DNA from: an uncultured Desulfuromusa sp.
GTDB lineage: Bacteria; Desulfobacterota; Desulfuromonadia; Desulfuromonadales; Geopsychrobacteraceae
Reading direction: 5' to 3'
Assembly (NCBI RefSeq): GCF_963675815.1
Contig: NZ_OY776574.1
Location: 1,048,001 to 1,112,000, forward strand
DNA: 64,000 nt
Below the pieces are notes generated by a model. It was given only the letters and a program-made list of their open reading frames with translations. It was not told the DNA's origin and did no database searches. Positions 19,329 to 27,597 of the stretch are shown piece by piece. The translations under genes and the position numbers were made by a program. Every line of letters starts with the position of its first letter. Positions within the stretch are counted from its first letter, which is position 1.

Positions 19329-19661
19329 TCAAGCAGAGCTGCCCCGTTTGTTTGAACAGTCATCTTCAGCTTTATAAGTGGATTGAATCTTCATGGATTT
19401 TGCTGCCTTTGTCTGAGTCAGTGATTTAAAGTAAACCTGATCCAGTGTAGGTCCGTCAAAACTCGAATGGGATCGGCGGCTGTTGTAAAAGTTAAAGTAT
19501 CGATTCAAACCTATTCTGACTGCTGAGGCTGATTCATAAGCTCTGAGATACATATATTCATCTTTGACAGAACGCCATAACCGCTGTGACAGATTGGTAA
19601 TTGTGTGCTCACCCTGACTGAAATCAGAATCAAAACGATGCGTGCACTGACGCAACACCAC
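19329..19661 (-). pseudogene. IS3-family transposase (OrfB) C-terminal remnant
   Basis: From about 19592 downward the reading frame encodes the end of an IS3-type integrase core: RLWRSVKDEYMYLRAYESAS, then LNRYFNFYNSRRSHSSFDG and PTLDQVYF. These correspond to the segment just after the catalytic glutamate. The first two catalytic Asp and the Glu itself are missing (SQRLW instead of VERLW), and the first 23 residues do not match the family. No terminal inverted repeats were found. It is a decayed insertion sequence. Confidence 0.8.
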
Positions 19662-19705
19662 AAATCCCTCCTCACTTTATCCGTCTTGGGAAATTCCACA
19701 CTTTT

Positions 19706-19717
19706 ATATGGGCATAT
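19706..19717 (+). promoter_or_regulatory. Candidate upstream activator site
   Basis: ATATGGGCATAT, a quasi-palindrome (ATATG-N2-CATAT), lies about 113 bases upstream of the sigma-54 promoter. The same 12-mer occurs upstream of the other sigma-54 cytochrome promoter near 35.2 kb, so it may bind the NtrC-family regulator of this cluster. Confidence 0.5.
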
Positions 19718-19828
19718 GACGACCAACTTGGTCTTTTCATCGGGTTGCTTCACATAAATATTTTTTACCCTGACCTGAGGATATCGCAACCTACTGATAT
19801 TAAAGACTTTAACTTTTCATTAAAACTG

Positions 19829-19844
19829 TGGCTTGCCTTTTGCA
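19829..19844 (+). promoter_or_regulatory. Sigma-54 promoter of the 12-heme cytochrome operon
   Basis: TGGCTTGCCTTTTGCA has the invariant GG and GC elements exactly 10 bases apart (GG 19830-19831, GC 19842-19843). The predicted transcription start is near 19855, giving a leader of about 115 bases. Confidence 0.75.
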
Positions 19845-19969
19845 GTTATTTTAAGAGTTAAGCTGCAATACCCGTAAAAACATCGATATTTTTATTGAAT
19901 TTGTATTGATTTTAGCTGGAGTCTGCCCCTCCAGCGATATGAATGAGAACGATACTATCCGGAGGAATC

Positions 19970-20764
19970 ATGAAACAGCTCAGCGCATCCAATCACACTA
20001 TTCTCGTAGCTCTGTTTTTCTGCATCTTTTTATTGATCAGCAGTACTGCCTCTGCTGAATCAAATCTATCCATAAAGGATTGCAGTAAGTGCCATGAAAC
20101 CGAACCAAGTGAAATCAATGCTGCTGGAGCGGCTCACGAAAGCCAGATTAATTGTCTTGATTGCCATACCGGCCATCGCCCGATGAGTGCAAACAATATT
20201 CCTGCTTGTAGTCAATGCCACGAAGGAAGTGACCATTACTCGTTGGAAAACTGCCTGCGCTGCCATAATCCACATCAACCTCTCAACGTGATTTTGGAAG
20301 GGGAGCTAAAAGCAGAGTGCCTGACCTGCCATACGGAACAGAACGATCAGCTTATCACCAATCCAAGCATGCACAGCGACATGTCCTGTAACTTCTGCCA
20401 TGCAGACAAGCACGGTGTCATTCCGGACTGTACTGAATGCCATGAACCGCATTCAGCTGAAATGGTACAGAACGACTGTGCCACTTGTCATGCAGCTCAT
20501 CAGCCAATGGTTCTTGAATACCCCGATACCACCAAGAACCTGCTGTGTGCTTCTTGCCATGAAACCGCCTATACAGAACTGCTTGCATCAACAACAAAAC
20601 ACCATGATGTTGGCTGTGTTGAGTGCCATGCCGACAAACATAAAACCGTACCCCAGTGTTCAGATTGTCATGGTATCCCACATGCGGCAGGCATTCACGC
20701 GAAGTTCCCACAGTGTGGAAATTGCCACAATACCGCCCACGATCTGGATAACCTGAAAAACTGA
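19970..20764 (+). CDS. 12-heme c-type cytochrome, paralogue 1
   Basis: An exported 264-residue protein with twelve CXXCH motifs, one heme per about 20 residues (CSKCH, CLDCH, CSQCH, CLRCH, CLTCH, CNFCH, CTECH, CATCH, CASCH, CVECH, CSDCH, CGNCH). The start is set at 19970, where GGAGG precedes MKQLSASNH, giving a signal peptide ending SSTASA. Histidines between motifs (HHDVGC, MHSDMSC) are likely distal axial ligands. It aligns heme for heme with the next two gene products. No membrane anchor or lipobox is visible, so it should be a soluble periplasmic or extracellular electron carrier. Its partner and role are unknown. Confidence 0.93.
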   Translation: MKQLSASNHTILVALFFCIFLLISSTASAESNLSIKDCSKCHETEPSEINAAGAAHESQINCLDCHTGHRPMSANNIPACSQCHEGSDHYSLENCLRCHNPHQPLNVILEGELKAECLTCHTEQNDQLITNPSMHSDMSCNFCHADKHGVIPDCTECHEPHSAEMVQNDCATCHAAHQPMVLEYPDTTKNLLCASCHETAYTELLASTTKHHDVGCVECHADKHKTVPQCSDCHGIPHAAGIHAKFPQCGNCHNTAHDLDNLKN

Positions 20765-20765
20765 T

Positions 20766-21623
20766 ATGGCTGTCACAAGGGTTCTATTTGCAGCTGTTTT
20801 ATTTTTATCCCTGGCTTGGGTGGCATATGCCGCCCAAGCCCCACGCATTGAAAGACAAGGTCATTTACCTGTACCAGACCCATCTATCTATGCTGCGGAC
20901 CCTCAACCATTGACCCTGGAACAATGTGGTCAATGTCATCTCAAGCATTTTCAAGATCTAAAGCTGACCGGAGGAAAGCATCAATTTGACTGCCGAGAAT
21001 GTCATACGATTTTTCACGCCTACAATCCCCGCAAAGAAAACTACGCAGCGATTATGCCTGATTGCAGCAATTGTCATAATTTGATCCACGGTGAAAAGCA
21101 CAGTCAATGCCTTCTTTGCCATGAAAATCCACATGCGGTTCAACAGGCTCCTGCAATCGGTCTGGTTATCAATTCATGCACCGATTGCCATGTAGAGCAA
21201 AGCGATAAACTGGCATCCCGGCCAAGTCAACATACTGAGCTGGCTTGCGATCATTGCCACCACACAACCCATGGCTTGGTACCCTCTTGCGCAGAATGCC
21301 ATCAACCCCACTTTGATACACAGACATTCACCAGCTGTACTGAGTGCCACGACGTGCACCAACCCTTAGGCATTGTCTTTACAAAAAATATTGAGTTAAA
21401 AACTTGTGATGCTTGCCACAGTGATATCTATTCCAAATGGCAGAGCACTCCAAGCAAGCATGGTCAGGTCAACTGTGCATCCTGTCATGATCGACACAGA
21501 AAAATCCCAGAATGTCAAACTTGCCATGCAACACCACCGGCACACAGCAAAACGATGCTGGAAAAGTTCCCACGATGCCTTGACTGTCATCTGGATGTTC
21601 ATGATTTACCAGTTAAAAACTAA
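20766..21623 (+). CDS. 12-heme c-type cytochrome, paralogue 2
   Basis: A 285-residue exported protein with twelve CXXCH motifs (first CGQCH, last CLDCH) in the same order and spacing as its neighbours. The signal peptide ends near AYA. It differs by a proline-rich mature N-terminus (PRIERQGHLPVPDPSIY) and an insertion between hemes 2 and 3 (AYNPRKENYAAIMPDC). It is the most divergent of the three. It begins one base after the stop of paralogue 1, so the two are one transcript and probably made in fixed ratio, perhaps as parts of one complex. Confidence 0.93.
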   Translation: MAVTRVLFAAVLFLSLAWVAYAAQAPRIERQGHLPVPDPSIYAADPQPLTLEQCGQCHLKHFQDLKLTGGKHQFDCRECHTIFHAYNPRKENYAAIMPDCSNCHNLIHGEKHSQCLLCHENPHAVQQAPAIGLVINSCTDCHVEQSDKLASRPSQHTELACDHCHHTTHGLVPSCAECHQPHFDTQTFTSCTECHDVHQPLGIVFTKNIELKTCDACHSDIYSKWQSTPSKHGQVNCASCHDRHRKIPECQTCHATPPAHSKTMLEKFPRCLDCHLDVHDLPVKN

Positions 21624-21644
21624 GTCGATTCTCCAGGATTTTAT

Positions 21645-22433
21645 GTGAGCATTTTTGTCAGAGAACTATGTCTTGTTATGTTTTTTCTAGGTGCCAGTTT
21701 GACGTCTGTACAGGCTATCGGGACAACCATAACGGCAGGGCAGGAATCCGCCAACTCGTTTTGCAAAAAGTGCCATATCAAAGAAGTTGAAGATATCGAA
21801 GTTGGAGGAATGGCACATCAAACTGCCGTCGCTTGTCACGATTGCCATCCTGGGCATAAACCGAGCTCGTTTGAAAATATTCCTCGATGTAACCAGTGTC
21901 ATGAGGGATCAGCACACTACGATCAATTACAATGTCTGAACTGTCATCACAATCCGCACCAACCGATGCAGATCAAACTGCCTAAAAAAGCCTATAACGA
22001 ATGTTTAGCTTGCCATAATTCTCAAGGGGATGAATTACAGCAGTTTCCAAGCTACCACAGTACATTGGTCTGTACAGATTGCCATTATGAACACGGTTTT
22101 CTCCCCGAATGTCTGTCCTGTCATAAATCTCATGGCGGTTCCATGACTGAGGAATCCTGTCGAAACTGTCATGCTCCGCACAAGCCGCTGGAACTGACCT
22201 ACAATAATGATGTCCCCTCTCATTTTTGTAGTCCCTGTCATTCTGAAGCTAATAAACTTTTACAGAACTCTCAAAACAAGCACAGTCAACTTGGCTGTGC
22301 AGAATGTCATAAATACCAACATGGCGTTATTCCTGTGTGTTCAGATTGTCACGGCAAACCGCACGCTGATGCTCTTCACAAAAAGTTCTCTGGTTGCAGT
22401 GATTGTCATAATACAGCCCATAGTCTTGATTGA
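21645..22433 (+). CDS. 12-heme c-type cytochrome, paralogue 3
   Basis: A 262-residue exported protein with twelve CXXCH motifs (CKKCH to CSDCH), closest to paralogue 1. Shared features include the GHxP stretch after heme 2, CHEGSxHY at heme 3, the NPHQP stretch after heme 4 and a C-terminal CHNTAHxL. The start appears to be GTG at 21645; an overlapping ATG two bases upstream is out of frame and stops at once. The ribosome site is weak, so expression may be coupled to the preceding gene 21 bases upstream. The signal peptide ends SVQA. Confidence 0.91.
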   Translation: MSIFVRELCLVMFFLGASLTSVQAIGTTITAGQESANSFCKKCHIKEVEDIEVGGMAHQTAVACHDCHPGHKPSSFENIPRCNQCHEGSAHYDQLQCLNCHHNPHQPMQIKLPKKAYNECLACHNSQGDELQQFPSYHSTLVCTDCHYEHGFLPECLSCHKSHGGSMTEESCRNCHAPHKPLELTYNNDVPSHFCSPCHSEANKLLQNSQNKHSQLGCAECHKYQHGVIPVCSDCHGKPHADALHKKFSGCSDCHNTAHSLD

Positions 22434-22651
22434 ATAACTCAGGATTATCCCAAAGTTGGGACCCTTTGCCTTGTTTATCATAGATGGATTCATCTATGGC
22501 AATAGTTTGCTTTCCATATATACAAGTAAGTTACTGTATTTTATTCTTGCTTTTTAAGTTAATTGTAAACAATTTCACTACACATACGTTTGCTAAAGAG
22601 TTAAGGGTTTGATGGTCACCATTATTGATTTTGTTTAAGGAGATCTGAACA
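22434..22651. other. Intergenic region before sensor kinase
   Basis: No gene. It contains a perfect 8-bp hairpin, CATAGATG (22479-22486) with CATCTATG (22491-22498), without a T-run. Overlapping it is a sigma-54-like sequence whose GG-GC spacing is 9 instead of 10. An AAGGAG site precedes the kinase ATG. Confidence 0.5.
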
Positions 22652-24559
22652 ATGAAGGACAGATTTGTATCTTCACCGTTGAACAGCCTGACAATAACAA
22701 TCTGTTATTTTGCGGCAGGAGCCGTATGGGTTCTTTATGGACACAAACTCTTCGTATTCTTATCTCCTCCGCAGGAAATGACCGCTCAACATTCTTCAAA
22801 CCCTTTTTATTGGGGCTTTGTCGTTGCCTCATCAGGATTACTCTATCTTCTATTAAGACATTGGGGGTCCTCGCAAACTGAAACACAAGGGTCACTCCTT
22901 AAAATAAAACAGGCGCTGAAAAGTTACAGTGAATTTACAAAAGCGATGATCAAAGCAGAGGATGAAACAGCGCTGATGGAAGATGTCTGCCGTATTTGCG
23001 TTGAAGTTGGCGGACATCGCATGGCTTGGATAGCAGTTGCCGAAAATGATTCCGAAAAAAGCCTGAAACCTGTCACCCACTGGGGAGATGAGGGCTGTTT
23101 TTTTGATAACTTTCATGCGAGTTGGGCAGAAAGCGAATGCGGAAAAGGTCCCATTGGAACAAGTATTCGTACCAATGAACCTGTTATTTTTCAGGACTTG
23201 ATGACGAACCCACGTTTCGAATCCTGTCGTGATGCCGCTGAAAAATGTGGTTATGCCTCTTGCATTTCCATTCCATTGCGGAACGAGAAACAAATTTTTG
23301 CGGCTCTGGTCATTTTTGATGCTCAACCGAATATCTTTGATAAGGAGCGAACATTACTACTCACAGAGCTCGCTGAAGACCTGTCTTACGGGATACAAAA
23401 TCTGCGCTTGAAAGCAGAACGGAAACAAGAGATAGAAAAAAGCCTGATGCTTGCTGCGGTGACGGAGCAGACATCTGATGGGGTCATTACTTTTGACGCC
23501 AGTGGAACCATAGAATACATGAATACAAGTTTCATTAATTTGTGTGGCACTCCTGCTGATGAAGGGATCGGTGTCAGCATTCATGAGTTTGAGTGCTCCA
23601 AACGTAACCCTGAATTTTACAAGGCCGTTCAAGAAACATTGGAATCAAAAACAATGCGCATTGGGCGCTTCGTGAATAAAGACCGGGATGGCAATGAGCA
23701 TGATATCGACGCAAGAATAGCACCTGTTTTTGATAAGACAGGTCAAGTCGCCAGGTATGTCGTGACCGTCAGAGACGTGAGTCAGGAAGTCCAACTACAA
23801 CGTCAACTCCGACAAATTCAAAAAATGGAGGCATTGGGGACATTGTCTGAAGGGATTGTCCACGATTTCAACAATATTCTCGACAACATTTTCCGCTGTT
23901 CAGAAAGGGGAATCATTGCGGATGCTGCTGACGAAACGGCACAAGAGGACCTGTTCCAGATTCTCAAAGAAACATTACACGGAAAAGAACTTATCAAATC
24001 GTTCAAAACTATGGGACAGGGAAAAGAACAACCGCAGCAACAAATCAATATTTCTGAAGTTATCAGCAGCAGTACAAAGTCATTAGCTGCAACCATACCC
24101 TCAATCATAAAACTGAAAAAGGATATTACTCCTGGTTTGGGGGTGATTATGGGAGATCCGGCACACATCCATCAAGTGATGACTCACCTGTGTACAAATG
24201 CTGCTGATGCAATGCAGGCAACCGGAGGAATTCTGGAAATAAGTCTCACCAATATGATGATTCCGGTTGAGAGGATATGCCATTATCCAAACCTGTCCCC
24301 TGGTGAACATGTCAAGCTAACAATTACCGATACTGGTCATGGCATGGATAGAGACGAGCTGGAGCGGATTTTTGACCCCTTCTATACAACCGCTCAAGAG
24401 AGTGGTCGCGGCCTTGGGTTGTCGATCGTTCATGGGATTATCAAAAACCATGGGGGCGAAATCTCAGTGAACAGTATTGTGGGGGTCGGCACTACTTTTG
24501 TTATTTTACTCCCCTTGATTGACCCTTTGGAACAGCAAAAAGCTTTACTTCGCGAATAG
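22652..24559 (+). CDS. Membrane sensor histidine kinase (GAF-PAS)
   Basis: A 635-residue kinase. Two N-terminal transmembrane helices (about residues 10-35 and 50-68) are followed by a GAF domain (about 85-250, with GPIGTSIRTNEPVIFQDL) and a PAS domain (about 265-390, TSDGVITFDASGTIEYMNTS). The H-box is EGIVHDFNNIL, with the phospho-acceptor His near 408. The ATPase domain carries the N-box CTNAADAM, G1 DTGHGMD, F-box IFDPFYTT and G2 GRGLGLSIVHG. There is no receiver domain. No response regulator is adjacent; the unpaired sigma-54 regulator at 36784-38262 is a plausible partner. It lies between two cytochrome operons. Confidence 0.9.
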   Translation: MKDRFVSSPLNSLTITICYFAAGAVWVLYGHKLFVFLSPPQEMTAQHSSNPFYWGFVVASSGLLYLLLRHWGSSQTETQGSLLKIKQALKSYSEFTKAMIKAEDETALMEDVCRICVEVGGHRMAWIAVAENDSEKSLKPVTHWGDEGCFFDNFHASWAESECGKGPIGTSIRTNEPVIFQDLMTNPRFESCRDAAEKCGYASCISIPLRNEKQIFAALVIFDAQPNIFDKERTLLLTELAEDLSYGIQNLRLKAERKQEIEKSLMLAAVTEQTSDGVITFDASGTIEYMNTSFINLCGTPADEGIGVSIHEFECSKRNPEFYKAVQETLESKTMRIGRFVNKDRDGNEHDIDARIAPVFDKTGQVARYVVTVRDVSQEVQLQRQLRQIQKMEALGTLSEGIVHDFNNILDNIFRCSERGIIADAADETAQEDLFQILKETLHGKELIKSFKTMGQGKEQPQQQINISEVISSSTKSLAATIPSIIKLKKDITPGLGVIMGDPAHIHQVMTHLCTNAADAMQATGGILEISLTNMMIPVERICHYPNLSPGEHVKLTITDTGHGMDRDELERIFDPFYTTAQESGRGLGLSIVHGIIKNHGGEISVNSIVGVGTTFVILLPLIDPLEQQKALLRE

Positions 24560-24657
24560 GATTTGATGAAAAGGGAAAAAAGGCTCGACAGCAGAGAATC
24601 GTCATATGACAGACAGCTTGAAAAGGTGTTGGCAGATCTGCCTGCTGGAGTATTCCC

Positions 24658-25620
24658 TCAAGGAAAAATCTCGTGTGAGTAAGTTTCTTTTAAAGCTGCC
24701 ATCCAGTCCGCATAAATCAAATCATAGCGCTTTTTCTCCTGTTGCTCGCGAATTTTTTCTTTCACCTCTGCAAATGGAAGCTGTGCGGATTTCTTTACAT
24801 CTGTCAATTTAATCACATAGAAACCATGCAAGGTTTCAACCGGACCGGCAATATCTCCGGGGCTAAGATTGGCAATGGCTTCTTCAAACTCCTTGACGAT
24901 CTGACCGGCATGAAAATAGCCGATATCACCCCCCACCATTTTTGTTCGATCATCTGAATTGTAATACGCCAGATTATAAAAATCCTCTCCTTTTCTGGCT
25001 CTATCGGCCAAACCTGCAGCTTTCAACCTTGCGGGTTCTTTATCAGTTTCAATCCGGGTCGGGTCAACCTTGATCAGGATATGGCTGGCCCGGTAAAGTT
25101 TAGGACGGTTATACCTTTGTTTGTTATTTTCATAAAAATCCCGAATTTCAGCTTCAGTCATCCCCACCTTTGAGGCGACAGCCAGCTCTTCAGCTTTTTT
25201 TGCCAATAACATTCGCTTTACCGATGCGTAAAAGTCATCCAGCTTTTCTTCTCCAAGGGCTTTTTGCAATGACTCCTGAGTCTTGAATTTTCCCCGAACT
25301 TTCTCCAGGCGCTTGTCCAGATCTGCCTTTGAAACAGAAATCTTTTGCTGCAAGGCATACTGAACCTTGTACCCTTGATCAATCAGGTTGTGCAGAGACA
25401 GTTCTCTGACTTCGGCAATTTTTTCGGCGGACACCTTACCGTGAAAATTGACATTCAATGGCAAAGTCCGTTGCATTTCCCGATTCAACTCATAAACGGT
25501 CACGGGAGTATCAACTATTTTTGCAACAACTGGCGGTTCCGCCGTTGCTGCACCCGCACTGAAGAGCAGAGTCAGTCCTGTCACCATGATCCAAAACGAT
25601 AATGAAAACCGGTTCAGCAT
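24658..25620 (-). CDS. Periplasmic parvulin-type peptidyl-prolyl isomerase (SurA/PrsA-like)
   Basis: An exported 320-residue foldase. The signal peptide ends SAGAATA. A SurA-like N-terminal chaperone helix region (residues 30-160) precedes one rotamase domain (about 175-285). The latter contains LYRASHILIK, then MVGGDIGYFHAGQIVKEFEEA and GPVETLHGFYVIKL. It closes the minus-strand cytochrome operon, so a role in folding or export of the multiheme proteins or barrel encoded upstream is likely. Prolyl isomerases beside multiheme and NHL genes recur in metal reducers from what I know. An AGGAG site precedes the ATG. Confidence 0.9.
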   Translation of the reverse strand: MLNRFSLSFWIMVTGLTLLFSAGAATAEPPVVAKIVDTPVTVYELNREMQRTLPLNVNFHGKVSAEKIAEVRELSLHNLIDQGYKVQYALQQKISVSKADLDKRLEKVRGKFKTQESLQKALGEEKLDDFYASVKRMLLAKKAEELAVASKVGMTEAEIRDFYENNKQRYNRPKLYRASHILIKVDPTRIETDKEPARLKAAGLADRARKGEDFYNLAYYNSDDRTKMVGGDIGYFHAGQIVKEFEEAIANLSPGDIAGPVETLHGFYVIKLTDVKKSAQLPFAEVKEKIREQQEKKRYDLIYADWMAALKETYSHEIFP

Positions 25621-25653
25621 TAAAAATCTCCTGTCGGAATGAATCGGTAGAAT

Positions 25654-26214
25654 TCAGGATAATGAAATGTTCTCAAGCAGATGTTCAAGTTTATCTTGAC
25701 CCCGTTTCAAAAGTGCCGGATCAGCAGAGCTCAGAGTCCCCTGTTCCAGATCATTCAACGCCTCATCCAGCTGTTCAAAGCGGGTCCGATTTTTTATCCG
25801 CGTCTGCTCAAGCAAAGAGGTCAGATCTCCAGCCTCCATGAAACATCTGTCACAGGTAAAGGGTTTATTGAAATCACCCTCTGCCATAGACTGAATCGTC
25901 TTTTCCATACTGGCGAAGTTCTTATTGATTCTTCTGAAAATAAGCAGCGATAAGATCAAAATAGCTGCAACAATGGTGAAAACAATAGTGAAGTTGGTAC
26001 GGAACAGCAAGAGAACAAGAAAATCCCCCACCTGTTCGATTTTTATGTGAGTGGAATACAGGTGCCTTTCAACCGCAGCCCGAATCTGTAAAAACAGAAA
26101 AAAAGTTCCCAACCCGACAATTCCTGAAACAGCAAGGGAGTAAAGCAGGATAAAACGACCCTGGAATTGTTTTTTGATGAAAAATTTTCGTTTAAAAAAA
26201 CTGGGACGTGCCAT
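25654..26214 (-). CDS. Two-helix membrane protein with HAMP-like region
   Basis: A 186-residue protein I cannot assign to a named family. A basic N-terminus (FFKRKFFIKKQFQGRF) is followed by two transmembrane helices (about 20-42 and 68-92) separated by a short periplasmic loop. A HAMP-like linker (FRRINKNFASMEKTIQSMAEGDF) and a coiled-coil tail come next. CDRCF at residues 119-123 provides a single Cys pair. It resembles the membrane half of a chemoreceptor without a signalling domain. A related protein is encoded at 27028-27573, and a 7-heme protein gene lies between them, suggesting a membrane partner for the cytochromes. Confidence 0.7.
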   Translation of the reverse strand: MARPSFFKRKFFIKKQFQGRFILLYSLAVSGIVGLGTFFLFLQIRAAVERHLYSTHIKIEQVGDFLVLLLFRTNFTIVFTIVAAILILSLLIFRRINKNFASMEKTIQSMAEGDFNKPFTCDRCFMEAGDLTSLLEQTRIKNRTRFEQLDEALNDLEQGTLSSADPALLKRGQDKLEHLLENISLS

Positions 26215-26233
26215 GGGCAGATCTCCTCTCCCT

Positions 26234-27031
26234 TTATTTCAAATGACATTCCAGACAAAGTGCACTACCGGTATTATTCATGGTCAGCATACGGTGTTGG
26301 CTTGAGTATGGATTGTGGCAGGAAGCGCATCCAACTTTGCCGTCATAAAGAGCGATATAGGGGGAAAGCAATTCTACAGGACGTAGTTCCCGATCATGCA
26401 AGGCTGCTTTCCGATAATCTATGCCGATCGGATGCGACAAACCATCCCGCTGATAAGTCAGGGCATCACCTCCGGCAATTTTATAGCTGGCATCTGAAGC
26501 AATGACTCCGTCATGACAACTCAAACATTCGACTGAAAACTTATCCAAAATTTGCGCCAGCGTTGAGTCATCATGATAAACCCCGTGCTTGGCATGAGCG
26601 ATGCTGACGGTTCCGATATGCGGATTCTGCATCGGGAGTAATCCGCGGTGACAGAGGATACAAAAATCCCGTCCCCTTGCTTCGGTTCTCATGTATTGAT
26701 TATCAGCGTCAGAGTGGGGATTATGGCAAGTAGCACAGGTCATCTTGCCACTCCAGTCGAGCAAAAATCCTTCTGGAACATCCATGCTCGGCACCATACC
26801 AATCGGGTGGGAATTTTCCTGTGGAACATTGTGGCACTCAAGGCATAGAAAGCTGATCGAACGGGAAAAACGACCCGGAGCTCCTTGTTCCGGCTGAGAC
26901 AGGTGGCAAAGATCACAGCGCCCCGAAAACTCATGTCCTTCATTCCTAAGTCCACCCCAGAGAACGACACCTGAGAGTAAGGAAACCAGGATAAGCACAA
27001 TCAGACAAATAACAAGTGGTCTGCCTTTCAC
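26234..27031 (-). CDS. 7-heme membrane-anchored c-type cytochrome
   Basis: A 265-residue protein with seven CXXCH motifs (CDLCH, CLECH, CATCH, CILCH, CLSCH, CASCH, CLECH). The N-terminal hydrophobic helix (LVICLIVLILVSLLSGVVLWGG) lacks an obvious cleavage site and may anchor the protein in the inner membrane. The C-terminal half contains the doubled-CXXCH pattern seen in the OmcE-like protein of this cluster (SCHDGVIAS, then SHPIGIDY, then CASCHNPYSSQH and GSALCLECHLK). The start is GTG at 27031, overlapping the upstream stop (GTGA). Confidence 0.9.
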   Translation of the reverse strand: MKGRPLVICLIVLILVSLLSGVVLWGGLRNEGHEFSGRCDLCHLSQPEQGAPGRFSRSISFLCLECHNVPQENSHPIGMVPSMDVPEGFLLDWSGKMTCATCHNPHSDADNQYMRTEARGRDFCILCHRGLLPMQNPHIGTVSIAHAKHGVYHDDSTLAQILDKFSVECLSCHDGVIASDASYKIAGGDALTYQRDGLSHPIGIDYRKAALHDRELRPVELLSPYIALYDGKVGCASCHNPYSSQHRMLTMNNTGSALCLECHLK

Positions 27032-27573
27032 TGGTTTCTCTCCTCAGAATAAAAGTCACCCATACTCTCACGCACCTTGGATATTTGCTGTCGAAGGCTC
27101 TTAAAATCAATGTCAGGACTTGCTTTGATAGCTTCAACCAAAATCTGGGCATTGCCGAAAACATGACGTGAACAAGTCGTAAGATCATTCAAGGAATCCA
27201 CCATTGGTTTCAATTGATCCGTGGATCTGGTTGAAATTTGTTCAGGAAACTGTCCGGAAAAAATCTGCCCCAGGACTTTTTCATATCGAAAAATCGGACC
27301 GGCAATCTGATGAGAGACCAACAAAGTCATCATCAGCGTCAAAGTCAGAATAAAAAATAACTGCAAAAGAGCCATGATCAAGAGGTAAAATGGCAGGTTC
27401 TGATCCAGAAAATAAAGGGTCCGTAAACTTTCCAGATAGCTACCGCCAAGAGTTTTATTCATGATTAAATATAGAAAGAAATTTACACAAGCAAATACCG
27501 CTGTAACAATAAGACAGTACTTAAGCTGAAAAGCAGTGCTGAAACTTAATTTGATCGGTTTTTGTCTGTCCAC
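27028..27573 (-). CDS. Two-helix membrane protein with HAMP-like region
   Basis: A 181-residue protein with two membrane helices (about 17-38 and 62-86). A HAMP-type segment starting SHQIAGPIFRYEKVLGQI follows, then a helical C-terminus. The SHxIAGPxxRxE motif is typical of a small family of HAMP-only membrane proteins near multiheme cytochromes. The start is GTG at 27573 with GAGGAG upstream. It is coupled by a 4-base overlap to the 7-heme gene, so the two products probably work together at the inner membrane. The function is unknown. Confidence 0.72.
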   Translation of the reverse strand: MDRQKPIKLSFSTAFQLKYCLIVTAVFACVNFFLYLIMNKTLGGSYLESLRTLYFLDQNLPFYLLIMALLQLFFILTLTLMMTLLVSHQIAGPIFRYEKVLGQIFSGQFPEQISTRSTDQLKPMVDSLNDLTTCSRHVFGNAQILVEAIKASPDIDFKSLRQQISKVRESMGDFYSEERNQ

Positions 27574-27597
27574 AGAACGACTCCTCTCGTCTGGTCA

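Larger units (their letters stand above)
19662..19969. other. Regulatory gap upstream of the 12-heme operon
   Basis: No gene is supported. An open stretch on the minus strand at 19663-19789 (MRYPQVRVKNIYVKQPDEK) has no family I recognise and may be a gene fragment. The gap holds a candidate enhancer 12-mer, a sigma-54 promoter and a leader hairpin (GCTGGAG/CTCCAGC, 19915-19935), the last lying just before the ribosome site. Confidence 0.6.

Noticed and set aside
19511..19789. 92-residue minus-strand frame upstream of the 12-heme operon
   Set aside because: Its second half is a shadow of the transposase remnant in another frame, and the first half has no recognisable family, so at best it is a gene fragment.
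17871..19942. Intact genomic island inserted at selC
   Set aside because: No integrase gene and no duplicated tRNA 3' end (CTACCTCCGCCA) were found in the window; only a decayed transposase piece is present.
19970..22433. CRISPR-like regularly spaced repeats
   Set aside because: The periodic TG(C/T)..TG(C/T)CA(T/C) pattern is the codon image of CXXCH motifs in open reading frames, not a repeat array.
22497..22511. Sigma-54-like TGGCAATAGTTTGCT before the sensor kinase
   Set aside because: The GG and GC elements are 9 bases apart instead of 10; this spacing is strictly kept in functional promoters.
24631..24642. GGCAGATCTGCC palindrome as terminator of the cytochrome operon
   Set aside because: It has no adjacent T-run on the minus strand and a zero-base loop, so it is unlikely to fold as a terminator.
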